From positions 1 through 52,969 of the forward strand of contig NZ_DATJIY010000064.1 of NCBI RefSeq assembly GCF_035492835.1: DNA of 52,969 nt, written 5' to 3'. Below the pieces are notes generated by a model that saw nothing but the letters and a program-made list of their open reading frames with translations, did not search any database and was not told where the DNA came from. Position numbers and translations under genes: made by a program. The stretch comes from Dinghuibacter sp035492835 (GTDB taxonomy: Bacteria > Bacteroidota > Bacteroidia > Chitinophagales > Chitinophagaceae). Shown piece by piece: positions 8,261 to 17,064 of the stretch (the first letter of the stretch is position 1; every line of letters begins with the position of its first letter).

Positions 8261-9522
8261 ACATATTTTTGAACAGGACAAAAGGGGACCAGGTGATCTG
8301 GACGATGGTCGTTTTGCTGGCCGTCACCAGCCTCCTGGTCGTCTATAGCGCCACCGGCTCCCTGGCCTACAAGATGTACAAGGGGCGGACGGAGGTGTAC
8401 CTGTTCAAGCAATTCGCCTTCATTGCGCTGGGTATCCTGATTATCTGGTTTGCGCACCGGGTGAACTACATCGTGTACTCCCGCGTCGCGCTCATTTTGT
8501 ACTTGTTGTCCATACCTCTGCTGATTTATACGCTGTTCTTCGGCACCAACCTCAACGACGCCAACCGCTGGATCCGGCTCCCGGTCATCAATATGACCTT
8601 CCAGACCTCGGATATGGCCAAGCTCGCGCTGTTCATGTATGTTTCCCGCCAGCTTAGCCGTAAACAGGAGGTCATCAAGGATTTCAAGAAGGGGTTCCTG
8701 CCGGTCATCACCCCGATTGCGATCACCTGTCTGCTCATCGCCCCGGCCAACCTGTCGACGGCTTTGCTGACCGGTGCGACCGGTTTGTTGTTGTGCTTTA
8801 TCGGGCGGGTGCGGATCGCGCACATCCTGTTGACGATTGTCGTCGCGGCGATTCCCGTGGTGCTGCTGGTGGGGATAGCGATGGCGACGTACGACGGGCA
8901 TCACGACGAGGCCGCGCGAGCCGGCGTCGCGGACGCTTCACGTCCTGGCGTCGTAACGACCCTTAAATCGAAAGGGCGCATCGGCACCTGGATCGGCCGC
9001 GTGCAGGACTTCGTCTACGCCAGGAAAGACGACGCCCCGTATCAGATCCAACAGGCCAAGATTGCCATCGCCAAGGGCGGCTGGGTGGGCGTGGGCCCTG
9101 GGAACAGCACGCAGCGGAATTTCCTGCCCCACCCGTACAGCGATTTTATCTATGCGATCATCATCGAAGAGTATGGGATGATCGGAGGGGCGCTTATCAT
9201 TTTTATCTACCTGGTTTTCCTGATACGCTGTATACGGATATTCCGGCAATGCCCGTATGCCTTTGGCGCTTTCCTGGCGCTGGGGTTGAGTTTTACGCTT
9301 GTCATACAGGCCATGGCCAATATGGCGGTGAACGTAAACCTTTTCCCGGTGACGGGAGTGACGTTGCCGTTGGTGAGCATGGGAGGGAGCAGTTTCTTAT
9401 TTACGGCGCTGGCCATCGGCATCATTTTGAGTGTCGGCCGGAATGTCGAACAGAACGAAGGCGCCTCCGAGGCCACGGGCCCTGAGGCCATCGATTCAGA
9501 AGAGGAGGAAGCATATGCCTAA
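8257..9522 (+). CDS. ftsW: Septal peptidoglycan polymerase FtsW (SEDS family)
   Basis: FtsW is the SEDS-family glycosyltransferase that polymerises lipid II at the septum with the cognate class B PBP (2088-4175). The 421-residue product has about ten hydrophobic helices, a large extracytoplasmic loop around residues 210-290, and the family signature with P291-H-P-Y-S-D-F just before a conserved EEYG. The C-terminal tail (after about 395) is acidic. The start overlaps murD by four bases (ATGA) and its final codons contain the start of murG. Its place between murD and murG argues for FtsW rather than the elongation paralogue RodA. Confidence 0.95.
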   Translation: MNIFLNRTKGDQVIWTMVVLLAVTSLLVVYSATGSLAYKMYKGRTEVYLFKQFAFIALGILIIWFAHRVNYIVYSRVALILYLLSIPLLIYTLFFGTNLNDANRWIRLPVINMTFQTSDMAKLALFMYVSRQLSRKQEVIKDFKKGFLPVITPIAITCLLIAPANLSTALLTGATGLLLCFIGRVRIAHILLTIVVAAIPVVLLVGIAMATYDGHHDEAARAGVADASRPGVVTTLKSKGRIGTWIGRVQDFVYARKDDAPYQIQQAKIAIAKGGWVGVGPGNSTQRNFLPHPYSDFIYAIIIEEYGMIGGALIIFIYLVFLIRCIRIFRQCPYAFGAFLALGLSFTLVIQAMANMAVNVNLFPVTGVTLPLVSMGGSSFLFTALAIGIILSVGRNVEQNEGASEATGPEAIDSEEEEAYA

Positions 9523-10606
9523 AAAGGTCATCATAGCAGGCGGCGGCACGGGTGGACACGTCTTCCCCGCCCTCGCCATTGGACAGGCCCTGGTGCGGCT
9601 CGACCCGCAGGTGGAGTTGTTGTATGTAGGCGCGAAGGGGAAAATGGAAATGGAAAAGGTCCCGCAGGCGGGTTTCCCGATCGTCGGGCTCGACATAGCG
9701 GGGATGAACCGGAGCGCGCCGTGGAAAAATATTTCGCTGCCCTGGAAGCTGGTGAAGAGCCTGTTCACGGCGCAGTCCGTGTTGCGCCGATTCAAACCGG
9801 ACGTCGTGGTGGGCGTGGGGGGATATGCGAGTTTCCCCATGCTCCGGCAGGCGCAGAAACACGGAATACCGACCCTGATCCAGGAACAGAATTCGTTTGC
9901 GGGCAAGAGCAACCAGATACTGGGCCGGGGCGCACGGACGATCTGCGTCGCTTTCGACGGGATGGATCGGTTTTTCCCGGCAGACAGGATCGTCGTCACG
10001 GGGAACCCGGTACGGCATTCCATTGCCGCCAGCAAAGCGACCCGCGCGGATGGCATCAATTATTTCCAGCTCGACCCGTCGCGCAAGGTCATCCTGGCGA
10101 CCGGCGGGAGCCTTGGCGCCAGGAGCATCAACGAGGCCATCGACGCGGGGTTGGACCGTATACTGGACAACGGCTACCAGCTGATCTGGCAGACCGGGAA
10201 GCTCTATGAAGAAAAGGCTTCCCGGGTGGCGGCCAGCCGCAAGGGCGTCTGGACGTCGGCCTTCATCACGCATATGGAGATGGCGTATGCCGCGGCCGAT
10301 GTGGTGGTATCCCGCGCCGGCTCCACCATCGCCGAGCTCTGCGTGGCGGCCAAACCGGTGGTGTTCGTACCGTATCCCTATGCGGCGGAAGACCACCAGA
10401 CCGTCAATGCGATGAACCTGGTGCGGCACGAGGCGGGGTTGATCGTCAAGGACAGCGAGGCGGCGGCGCAGCTCGTGCCGACCTTGTTGTCACTGGCCGG
10501 GGACCCTGTGCTTCAGGCTTCATTGGTGCACCATATTGCTACCCTGGCCATACCGGACGCCGACGAGCGTATCGCCAGGGAGGTACTAAAACTGATCGTA
10601 AAATAA
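9515..10606 (+). CDS. murG: UDP-N-acetylglucosamine--N-acetylmuramyl-(pentapeptide) pyrophosphoryl-undecaprenol N-acetylglucosamine transferase MurG
   Basis: GT28 glycosyltransferase converting lipid I to lipid II on the cytoplasmic face of the membrane. It has 363 residues: the N-terminal Rossmann half has the glycine-rich acceptor loop G9-GGTGGH15, then VGVGGYASFPM, and the C-terminal half carries the UDP-GlcNAc site RAGSTIAELC and PYPYAAEDHQ. I place the start at ATG 9515 because the protein then begins MPKKVIIAGGG. A GAGGAGG seven bases upstream makes a good Shine-Dalgarno, unusual for this phylum, though those bases also encode the acidic tail of FtsW. It overlaps ftsW by eight bases. 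Confidence 0.96.
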   Translation: MPKKVIIAGGGTGGHVFPALAIGQALVRLDPQVELLYVGAKGKMEMEKVPQAGFPIVGLDIAGMNRSAPWKNISLPWKLVKSLFTAQSVLRRFKPDVVVGVGGYASFPMLRQAQKHGIPTLIQEQNSFAGKSNQILGRGARTICVAFDGMDRFFPADRIVVTGNPVRHSIAASKATRADGINYFQLDPSRKVILATGGSLGARSINEAIDAGLDRILDNGYQLIWQTGKLYEEKASRVAASRKGVWTSAFITHMEMAYAAADVVVSRAGSTIAELCVAAKPVVFVPYPYAAEDHQTVNAMNLVRHEAGLIVKDSEAAAQLVPTLLSLAGDPVLQASLVHHIATLAIPDADERIAREVLKLIVK

Positions 10607-10607
10607 C

Positions 10608-11969
10608 GTGGAACCGCGTAACATATATTTCGTAGGCATAGGCGGCATCGGCATGAGCGCCCTGGCCCGGTATTTCCTGTCCCGGGGCGCGCGCGTGTCG
10701 GGGTACGACCGGAGCCGGACGTCACTGACGGACGCGTTGTCGGCGGAGGGCGCCAGCATTTTCTTTGAGGATGCGCTGTCTTCCGTGGACCCTGCCGCGG
10801 AATGGGTCGTCTATACGCCCGCCATACCCGCGACCAGCGTGGTGTTGACCTACTACCGGGATCGCGGTGTCGCGCTGATGAAACGGAGCGATGTCCTGCA
10901 ACGGATCACGGCAGACACCTTTAACATCTGTATCGCCGGCACCCACGGCAAGACCACGATCACGACGCTGACCGCGCACATCCTGCGCCACAGCGGCTAC
11001 GGTTGTACGGCCTTCCTGGGGGGTATCTCCGGGAACTACAACACCAACTTCTGGAGCAGCGATAACGACGTGTGCGTGGTCGAGGCCGATGAATACGACC
11101 GCTCGTTTTTGAAACTCGACCCTTCCCTGGCCGTCATCACCGCCATGGACCCGGATCACCTGGACATCTACGGCACCGCCGCGGCCATGGAGGAGGCGTT
11201 TATCGCCTTCGCGGGGCGGATCAAGCCGGGTGGGTGGTTGCTTAGCAAGCACGGGCTCCCGCGCGGTGCGGAGCTCGCCGCGTCACAGCACCTCACCTAC
11301 AGCCTGGCCGATGCCGCGGCTTCCGTGCATGCAGAGGGCCTGCGGGCCGAAGACGGCGCCTACGCCTTCGATATCGTCGTACCCGGTGGCCGGCTGGAGG
11401 GCTTCGTCCTCCACATGGGCGGCCGCCACAACGTCGAGAATACACTGGCCGCGGCCGCCGTAGCGCACCAGCTGGGCATCAAGTCCCACGCCATCCGGGA
11501 CGCGGTAGCCGCCTTCAAGGGCGTGCGCCGCCGGTTCGAGTACGTTTTGCGGACGCCTTCGGTGGTATTGGTGGACGACTACGCGCACCACCCGGAAGAG
11601 TTGCGGGCGTTGCTCGCAGGGGCAAAGGATCTTTTCCCCGAGCGGACCTGTACGGTTATTTTCCAGCCGCACCTTTATTCCCGGACCCGCGATTTGGCGG
11701 CGGAATTTGCTGCGGCGCTTGACCTGGCGGATGAAGTGATCTTATTACCGATATACCCGGCGCGGGAATTGCCGATGGAGGGGGTGAGCAGCGGGATGAT
11801 TTTGGAGCGGATGAAGAATCCTCACCGGCGGATCATGAGTAAGGAGGCGTTGCTGGCCTGGGCCGGCGCGCCTGCCGGCGCCTCACCGCGCCTCATCATT
11901 ATGGCCGGGGCCGGCGACATCGATGCGCTTGTGGAGCCCGTGGCCGAAAAACTGAATGTGAGGGCATGA
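10608..11969 (+). CDS. murC: UDP-N-acetylmuramate--L-alanine ligase MurC
   Basis: First Mur ligase of the pathway, adding L-alanine to UDP-MurNAc. The 453-residue sequence has the N-terminal IYFVGIGGIGMSALA Rossmann loop, the P-loop G111-THGKTT117, the VVEADEYDRSF and DPDHLDIY loops and the C-terminal VDDYAHHP motif. The start is GTG at 10608, one base after the murG stop, as no closer ATG fits the conserved N-terminus. It overlaps ftsQ by four bases (ATGA). In Bacteroidota dcw clusters murC follows murG, as seen here. Confidence 0.97.
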   Translation: MEPRNIYFVGIGGIGMSALARYFLSRGARVSGYDRSRTSLTDALSAEGASIFFEDALSSVDPAAEWVVYTPAIPATSVVLTYYRDRGVALMKRSDVLQRITADTFNICIAGTHGKTTITTLTAHILRHSGYGCTAFLGGISGNYNTNFWSSDNDVCVVEADEYDRSFLKLDPSLAVITAMDPDHLDIYGTAAAMEEAFIAFAGRIKPGGWLLSKHGLPRGAELAASQHLTYSLADAAASVHAEGLRAEDGAYAFDIVVPGGRLEGFVLHMGGRHNVENTLAAAAVAHQLGIKSHAIRDAVAAFKGVRRRFEYVLRTPSVVLVDDYAHHPEELRALLAGAKDLFPERTCTVIFQPHLYSRTRDLAAEFAAALDLADEVILLPIYPARELPMEGVSSGMILERMKNPHRRIMSKEALLAWAGAPAGASPRLIIMAGAGDIDALVEPVAEKLNVRA

Positions 11970-13042
11970 CGACGCCCGGACGATATGGCAAATTCAGGCG
12001 CCTCCTTATCCTGGGGGTCTGGTTGCTGGTAGGGGCGGGCTGCGCCACGCTGCTGATCGCGGCGATCCGGCACCAGAACCACAGCGTTTGCAAGGCCGTG
12101 CGGATCGTGATCGGGGGTGTGGACCGTCGGATGGTGGACAGCGCGGAGCTGGAGTCGATACTGACCGACGGGCATTCCCGCCGGCTGGTGGGCACGCCCT
12201 CGGGAGACATCTCGATCCGGCGTTTGGAGAAAAAGGTGGGCGACAACCCCTGGGTGAAGAAAGCGGATTTGTTCTTTGATAGCAAACAGGTGCTTTGGGT
12301 CAAGGTTACCGAACGCGAACCGGTGGCCCGGCTCTTTACGGATGAGGGCGTGTCTTTTTATATAGATGGAGACGGAAGTCGTCTCCCCCTGAAGGACAAC
12401 TACCCGGTGGAATTGCCGGTCTTTACCTCCTGCCCGCTTCAGCGGCGGACCTGGACAAAGACCGACACCGCCCTGGCCCGGGAGATCGCGGTGCTGAGCC
12501 GGTACCTGGCAGCAAACCCGTTTTGGATGTCGATGGTCCAGCAGGTGGACGTCACCGATAGCCGGGAGTTCGAGTTGGTGCCGTCCATAGGCGACAACGT
12601 CCTCCGGATAGGAGACACCAGCGACCTGGACCAGAAGTTCAACCGGCTGCGGGTATTCTATGAGCGCGTGATCCCGCACGTGGGCTGGAACAAATACGCC
12701 GCGCTCGACGCCCGCTATGCCGGTCAGGTGATCGGCGTCCGCCGGGACGGCCAAAGTGCCGCCGTCGATACCGCCCGCGCCTCCGCGCTGCTCCGTGAGC
12801 TGATCGAGCAGGGGCGCAACGCGATGCGCGACACCGCGGTGCGCGTGGCGCCGGTGCCGCGGGACCTGGTGCCGGATATAGATAGTACGCGGTCGCTGGA
12901 ACCGTCGGAGGGCTCTGTTTCCGACGTCCCGGCGCAGCCACAGACCGCGCTCCGCCGTGAGAAAAGCGGCTCCGCGCGGCCCGCGGCCGCGAAACCGGGG
13001 GGCGCGAAGCCGGCGGCGGTGATGCCCCCGAAAAGGCACTGA
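11966..13042 (+). CDS. ftsQ: Cell division protein FtsQ/DivIB
   Basis: Bitopic divisome protein linking cytoplasmic and periplasmic division proteins. It has a short basic N-terminus, one transmembrane helix (about residues 10-32) and a POTRA-like region (about 35-105), including ISIRRLEKKVGDNPWVKKAD, followed by the FtsQ beta domain. Divergence is high, so the call rests on topology, POTRA pattern and the place between murC and ftsA. At 358 residues it is longer than most FtsQ because of a low-complexity tail rich in A, P, S, K and R from about residue 290. The ATG overlaps the murC stop. Confidence 0.9.
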   Translation: MTTPGRYGKFRRLLILGVWLLVGAGCATLLIAAIRHQNHSVCKAVRIVIGGVDRRMVDSAELESILTDGHSRRLVGTPSGDISIRRLEKKVGDNPWVKKADLFFDSKQVLWVKVTEREPVARLFTDEGVSFYIDGDGSRLPLKDNYPVELPVFTSCPLQRRTWTKTDTALAREIAVLSRYLAANPFWMSMVQQVDVTDSREFELVPSIGDNVLRIGDTSDLDQKFNRLRVFYERVIPHVGWNKYAALDARYAGQVIGVRRDGQSAAVDTARASALLRELIEQGRNAMRDTAVRVAPVPRDLVPDIDSTRSLEPSEGSVSDVPAQPQTALRREKSGSARPAAAKPGGAKPAAVMPPKRH

Positions 13043-13110
13043 CTAGTAAACACCTGGCCGCAAGGCCGCTATTATATATTGTATGAGCAACAAAAAAACA
13101 GCGGTATTAT

Positions 13111-14484
13111 ATGCATAACGAACAACCCATCATCGTCGGCCTCGACATCGGGACCACGAAGATCGCAGCCATAGCGGGCCGGAAAAATGAATATGGCAAA
13201 CTGGAGATCCTGGGGTTTGGTCGTGCCAACTCAAACGGCGTCCAGCATGGTATGGTTTTGAACATCGACCAGACCATAAAGGCCATCCAAACGGCCCTGG
13301 AAAATTGCTATGCCTCCAACCCGAACCTGGAGATCAACGAGGTCTATGTAGGGATCGCGGGTCATCATATCAAGAGCCTCCAGACGAGGGGGGACATCGT
13401 CCGCCAGAACACGGACGAGGAGATCTGTCAGCGTGAAATAGACCAGCTGATCAACGACCAGTACAAGACTTATATACCGGCGGGGGACCAGATCATCGAC
13501 GTCATTCCGCAGGAGTTCACGGTCGACAACTTCCAGAACATCCCCAACCCCATCGGCTACAGCGGGGTGAAGGTGGGGGCCAACTTCCACATCATCACCG
13601 GTGACAAGAACGCCATCCGCAACATCCACCGGAGCGTGGACAAGGCGGGGCTGCGCACCCGGGACCTTGTCCTGCAGCCGCTGGCATCGGCCGCGGCGGT
13701 GATGTGCGAGCATGACCTGGAGGCAGGCGTCGCCATCGTGGACATTGGCGGCGGCACCACGGACCTGGCGGTATTCTACGAGGGTATCCTGAAGCATACC
13801 GCAGTCATCCCGTTCGGCGGCGAGAACATCACCAACGACATCAAGACCGGGCTGGGCGTATTAAAAACTCAGGCTGAGCAGATGAAAGTGCAGTTCGGCT
13901 CCGCCCTGGCGGACGAGGCCAAGGGCAACGCCTTCATCACTATCCCGGGGCTGAGGGGCATGGCGCCAAAGGAGATCAGCGTCAAGAACCTGGCGCACAT
14001 CATCCAGGCCCGCATGAGCGAGATCCTGGACTTCGTGACCTATCACCTGAAGCAGGTGGGATTGGATAACCGGCTGCTCAACGGCGGCGTCATCCTGACC
14101 GGCGGCGGCGCCCAGCTCAAGCACCTGATCCAGCTGACCGAATACGTCACCGGTCTCAACGCCCGGACGGGTTACCCGAACGAGCACCTGGCGGCGGGTC
14201 ACATCGAAGAGCTGGCCAAACCCATGTACGCCACTTGTATCGGTCTTATCCTGAAGGGGTACAACGTGTTCGAGAACCACGAGAACCTGCTCCACAACAC
14301 CGGCACAAAGGTCCGCGCGTTCAAGGAGGAAGAGCCCGATACGACCGAGGTGATGATCGACCGTGAAGAAGGGATAGGCGCCGTCAAGGTCAAGAAACGC
14401 AAAAAGAACCTGAAGAATTTTATGGATTCGATCAAGGACGGCCTGATCGACCTGTTCAAGGAAGAAGAAGACAGTCAGTTATAA
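13111..14484 (+). CDS. ftsA: Cell division protein FtsA
   Basis: Actin-like ATPase that tethers FtsZ to the membrane. The 457-residue protein begins with the phosphate-1 loop GLDIGTTKIAAIAG (about 10-23), has the SHS2 (1C) insertion with IAGHHIKSL, phosphate-2 VDIGGGTTD and the adenosine loop LTGGGAQL. It ends with a basic, amphipathic helix (KKNLKNFMDSIKDGLIDLF) suited to membrane binding. The 68-base gap before it is the first real gap in the cluster; it holds an A/T-rich stretch (TATTATATATTG near 13069) and a short GGCC-GCAA-GGCC hairpin, so an internal promoter is possible. ftsZ follows after 88 bases. Confidence 0.97.
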   Translation: MHNEQPIIVGLDIGTTKIAAIAGRKNEYGKLEILGFGRANSNGVQHGMVLNIDQTIKAIQTALENCYASNPNLEINEVYVGIAGHHIKSLQTRGDIVRQNTDEEICQREIDQLINDQYKTYIPAGDQIIDVIPQEFTVDNFQNIPNPIGYSGVKVGANFHIITGDKNAIRNIHRSVDKAGLRTRDLVLQPLASAAAVMCEHDLEAGVAIVDIGGGTTDLAVFYEGILKHTAVIPFGGENITNDIKTGLGVLKTQAEQMKVQFGSALADEAKGNAFITIPGLRGMAPKEISVKNLAHIIQARMSEILDFVTYHLKQVGLDNRLLNGGVILTGGGAQLKHLIQLTEYVTGLNARTGYPNEHLAAGHIEELAKPMYATCIGLILKGYNVFENHENLLHNTGTKVRAFKEEEPDTTEVMIDREEGIGAVKVKKRKKNLKNFMDSIKDGLIDLFKEEEDSQL

Positions 14485-14511
14485 AAAACCCCCGTACCCT
14501 GTGCCCGTTAC

Positions 14512-14556
14512 TTACTAACCATTTTATTTACTAACCACTGCAACCGGGGGTTGCAG
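14512..14556 (+). promoter_or_regulatory. Direct repeats and hairpin before ftsZ
   Basis: The decamer TTACTAACCA occurs twice, at 14512-14521 and 14528-14537. It is followed at once by a hairpin with an 8-bp stem (CTGCAACC, 14538-14545; GGTTGCAG, 14549-14556) and a GGG loop. No U-run follows the hairpin and the ftsZ ATG is 17 bases downstream, so it looks more like a leader or operator structure setting ftsZ expression than a terminator. Its function is inference. Confidence 0.45.
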
Positions 14557-14572
14557 CGCAAAAACAGCGAGT

Positions 14573-16567
14573 ATGATCCATTTTGATTTGCCCAAGGAAA
14601 AGTCTTCCATCATAAAGGTCATCGGTATCGGTGGCGGTGGGAACAACGCCGTGAATTTCATGCACGGCCAGGGCATAGAGGGGGTAAATTTCATCATTTG
14701 CAACACCGACGCACAGGCTATCTCGAACAGCAAGGTGCCCAACAAGATACAGCTGGGGCCCCACCTCACCCAGGGGCTGGGGGCCGGCGCCAATCCCGAG
14801 ATCGGGCGCCAGGCGACCGAAGAGAGCCTGGAGGAGATCCGGCGCATCCTCGAGGTCAACACCAAGATGGCGTTCATCACCGCCGGCATGGGCGGTGGCA
14901 CCGGCACCGGGGGCGCGCCCATCGTAGCCCGTATCTGTAAAGAGATGGGTATCCTCACGGTAGGGATCGTGACCACGCCCTTTGCCTATGAAGGCAAGAA
15001 GCGTATCCTCCAGGGGGAGGAAGGTATCAGCCGGCTAAAGGAGAACGTCGACACGTTGCTCATCATCAGCAACGATAAGCTGCGGCACCAGTATGGTAAT
15101 CTGAAGATGAAGGAGGCCTTCGCCAAGGCGGACAACGTCCTGGCCACGGCCGCCAAGTGTATCACCGACGTCATCAACAGCACCGGGCAGATCAACGTCG
15201 ACTTCGCCGACGTTTGCACGGTCATGCGCAACGGAGGCGTGGCTATCCTGGGCAGCGGCGCCGCCGAAGGCGACAACCGTGCCCAGCGTGCCATCGAGCA
15301 GGCCCTCAATTCCCCCCTGCTCAACGACAACGACATCCGCGGGGCCAAATGGATACTCATCAACATCAACTCCGCCGAGGGCGAACACGAGTTCACCATG
15401 GACGAGGTCGATATCATCCAGAACTACCTGCTCAGCCAGGCCGGTTCCAACTCCGATGTCATCATGGGTCTGGGGTACGACAACACCCTCCAGGGCAAGA
15501 TTGGTATTACCCTGATCGCTACCGGCTTCGACCACACGGAAGAGGCGGTTGCCGCGGAACAGGCCGCCACCCACCGCCCTGCCACTGAAGAGAAGATCAT
15601 GATGACGCTGAATATGGAGGCCGAAAAGCAGCACTACGGTCAGCAGGCGCTGTTCCCCGAGGCCGCGCCGGCGCCCGTAGCAACCATGCCCGCTGCGCCC
15701 GTGGCAACCGCTTCCACGGCGTCTGTGGCAACCGCGCCCGTAGCGCCCGACGAAATGGCCCCGACGCTGGTCGAGCCAAAAGTGGCCGAGGCCCCGGCAG
15801 CCGGATTTTTTATGAGCCGCGTCGCCGAACCCGCCAAACCGGCGCAGCCGGAGGAACCCATTAGGTTTACCCTGTCGGATCCCACGCCGGAGCCTGTCAA
15901 ACCCGAGCCCATAAAGCCCGAACCGGCAAAGCCGCCTGTCGAGCCCGTCCGGAAGGCGCCGTATATCGAGCCGGTGCGGAGCGCGGCCCCCGGAGCAACG
16001 CGTACCGTCATGCCGCCCGTCGAGCCTCCCAAGGAAGAGACGCCCCGTCCCGGTCAGCGTGGATTCCTGTCGCGGCCGTCCAATATCTATGAGGACGGCG
16101 AGGAAGCGCCCAAGGCGTCACCGGTATTTCCCGAAGAGACACCCACCTTCGATATGCAGCTGGTGATCAAGAACGAGCCGCCCGCCCGCCCGGAACCGGC
16201 CGCCCGTCAGGAGCCGCCCACCCGCCAGGAACCGCCCGTTCGCCAGGAGCCGCCCGTTCGCCAGAACCCGATCCTGCCGCCGGCGCACGAAGCTACGCCG
16301 CTCGGCGCCGATGAAATGGACGAGCAGCGCCGCAAGGCCGCCGAGCGTCTGCAAAAGCTGCGCAACCTGTCGTTCAACGTCAACGCCCAGGACGCCGGCA
16401 ATGAATTCGAGGCGGTGCCCGCCTATATGCGCCGGAACATGGAGTTGTATAACACGGTGAACTCGATTGAGAATTTCTACAGCAATTATACCGTGAAGCC
16501 TTCAGAAGACAATAAGGCGGAGATCAGCACGATCAACACCTTCCTGGAGGGAAAGAAGCCGGACTAG
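14573..16567 (+). CDS. ftsZ: Cell division protein FtsZ
   Basis: Tubulin-like GTPase forming the Z ring. Residues about 10-330 are the GTPase core: G107-GGTGTGG114 is the tubulin signature, and N208-V-D210-F-A-D213 is the T7 loop that triggers hydrolysis in the next subunit. At 664 residues it is far longer than the usual 380-500. Residues about 345-600 form a disordered linker rich in P, A, E and R, with an 18-base tandem repeat at 16203-16270 encoding (QEPP[TV]R). VPAYMRR near residue 620 resembles the conserved C-terminal peptide that binds FtsA, but about 45 more residues follow it. Confidence 0.97.
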   Translation: MIHFDLPKEKSSIIKVIGIGGGGNNAVNFMHGQGIEGVNFIICNTDAQAISNSKVPNKIQLGPHLTQGLGAGANPEIGRQATEESLEEIRRILEVNTKMAFITAGMGGGTGTGGAPIVARICKEMGILTVGIVTTPFAYEGKKRILQGEEGISRLKENVDTLLIISNDKLRHQYGNLKMKEAFAKADNVLATAAKCITDVINSTGQINVDFADVCTVMRNGGVAILGSGAAEGDNRAQRAIEQALNSPLLNDNDIRGAKWILININSAEGEHEFTMDEVDIIQNYLLSQAGSNSDVIMGLGYDNTLQGKIGITLIATGFDHTEEAVAAEQAATHRPATEEKIMMTLNMEAEKQHYGQQALFPEAAPAPVATMPAAPVATASTASVATAPVAPDEMAPTLVEPKVAEAPAAGFFMSRVAEPAKPAQPEEPIRFTLSDPTPEPVKPEPIKPEPAKPPVEPVRKAPYIEPVRSAAPGATRTVMPPVEPPKEETPRPGQRGFLSRPSNIYEDGEEAPKASPVFPEETPTFDMQLVIKNEPPARPEPAARQEPPTRQEPPVRQEPPVRQNPILPPAHEATPLGADEMDEQRRKAAERLQKLRNLSFNVNAQDAGNEFEAVPAYMRRNMELYNTVNSIENFYSNYTVKPSEDNKAEISTINTFLEGKKPD

Positions 16568-16704
16568 CGCGCGAGCGCAGACGCCCCGGGGGTGCGCGCC
16601 ACCCGCCGCGTCCGGGACAAAAGTCGATCAAGGAACCGTAACCTATATCCGTGGGCGCTTTGGCGCCAACTCATTCAGGCACGTGCGTTTTTTGTAGTTG
16701 TGGT

Positions 16705-16736
16705 AGGGGCTGACCAGGTGTCAGCCCCTTGTTGTT
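16705..16736 (+). terminator. Rho-independent terminator after ftsZ
   Basis: AGGGGCTGAC (16705-16714) pairs with GTCAGCCCCT (16720-16729) across a five-base loop, followed by TGTTGTT. The hairpin is 140 bases past the ftsZ stop and overlaps the end of the oppositely directed gene at 16721. The T-rich tail is imperfect, so it may work partially. Bases 16568-16704 between ftsZ and this site hold no gene. Confidence 0.6.
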
Positions 16737-17020
16737 ACAACCACCCGGATGTGGCGCCTGTGCAACAGCTCCATCAAATCCATAACCGAATCGACAGTCT
16801 CTTCAGGGGCGGTCTCTATGGATGCGTGGGTGATAACCCTTGCGTGTTGCCTCAGGAATGTCCTGAGCTGTCCGGTCGTCCGGCATAGGTATACGCTGTC
16901 GCGCAGCGCCAACCGGTAGCCGGGTTGCAGCATGAAGATGCGGATGGTATCCCCGGGTGGACCCTGCCGGACGGTCGGCGTGGCAGCATGGAGCAGCAAA
17001 AGCAATAACGCGAGGTGCAT
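16721..17020 (-). CDS. Small secreted protein with ExbD-like fold (hypothetical)
   Basis: A 99-residue product with a short, strongly hydrophobic signal sequence (MHLALLLLLLHAATP). The rest resembles the periplasmic domain of ExbD/TolR: a strand DTIRIFML, LALRDSVYL, a helix TGQLRTFLRQH, a strand VITHASIET, the helix VDSVMDLMELLHRRHI and a last strand RVVVTT. Unlike ExbD it has no uncleaved N-terminal anchor with the proton-binding Asp, and no exbB or tonB is near. The reading frame extends upstream to 17107, but ATG 17020 gives the signal peptide. The similarity is judged by eye and the role is unknown. Upstream lies queA in the opposite direction. Confidence 0.6.
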   Translation of the reverse strand: MHLALLLLLLHAATPTVRQGPPGDTIRIFMLQPGYRLALRDSVYLCRTTGQLRTFLRQHARVITHASIETAPEETVDSVMDLMELLHRRHIRVVVTTRG

Positions 17021-17052
17021 ATCGGAAGATAGTGAAAATCCGCGCCCGATCC

Positions 17053-17060
17053 TACCTTTA
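17053..17060 (+). promoter_or_regulatory. -7 element of queA
   Basis: TACCTTTA fits the Bacteroidota -7 consensus TAnnTTTG except for the last base. It ends four bases before the queA ATG, so the transcript would have little or no leader. No clear TTTG (-33) is seen 19 bases upstream. Confidence 0.4.
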
Positions 17061-17064
17061 CGGC

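Noticed and set aside
16660..16700. GGCGC-TTTG-GCGCC and GCACGTGC followed by T-runs after ftsZ, as additional terminators
   Set aside because: Stems of only four to five base pairs are too weak; the hairpin at 16705 is better.
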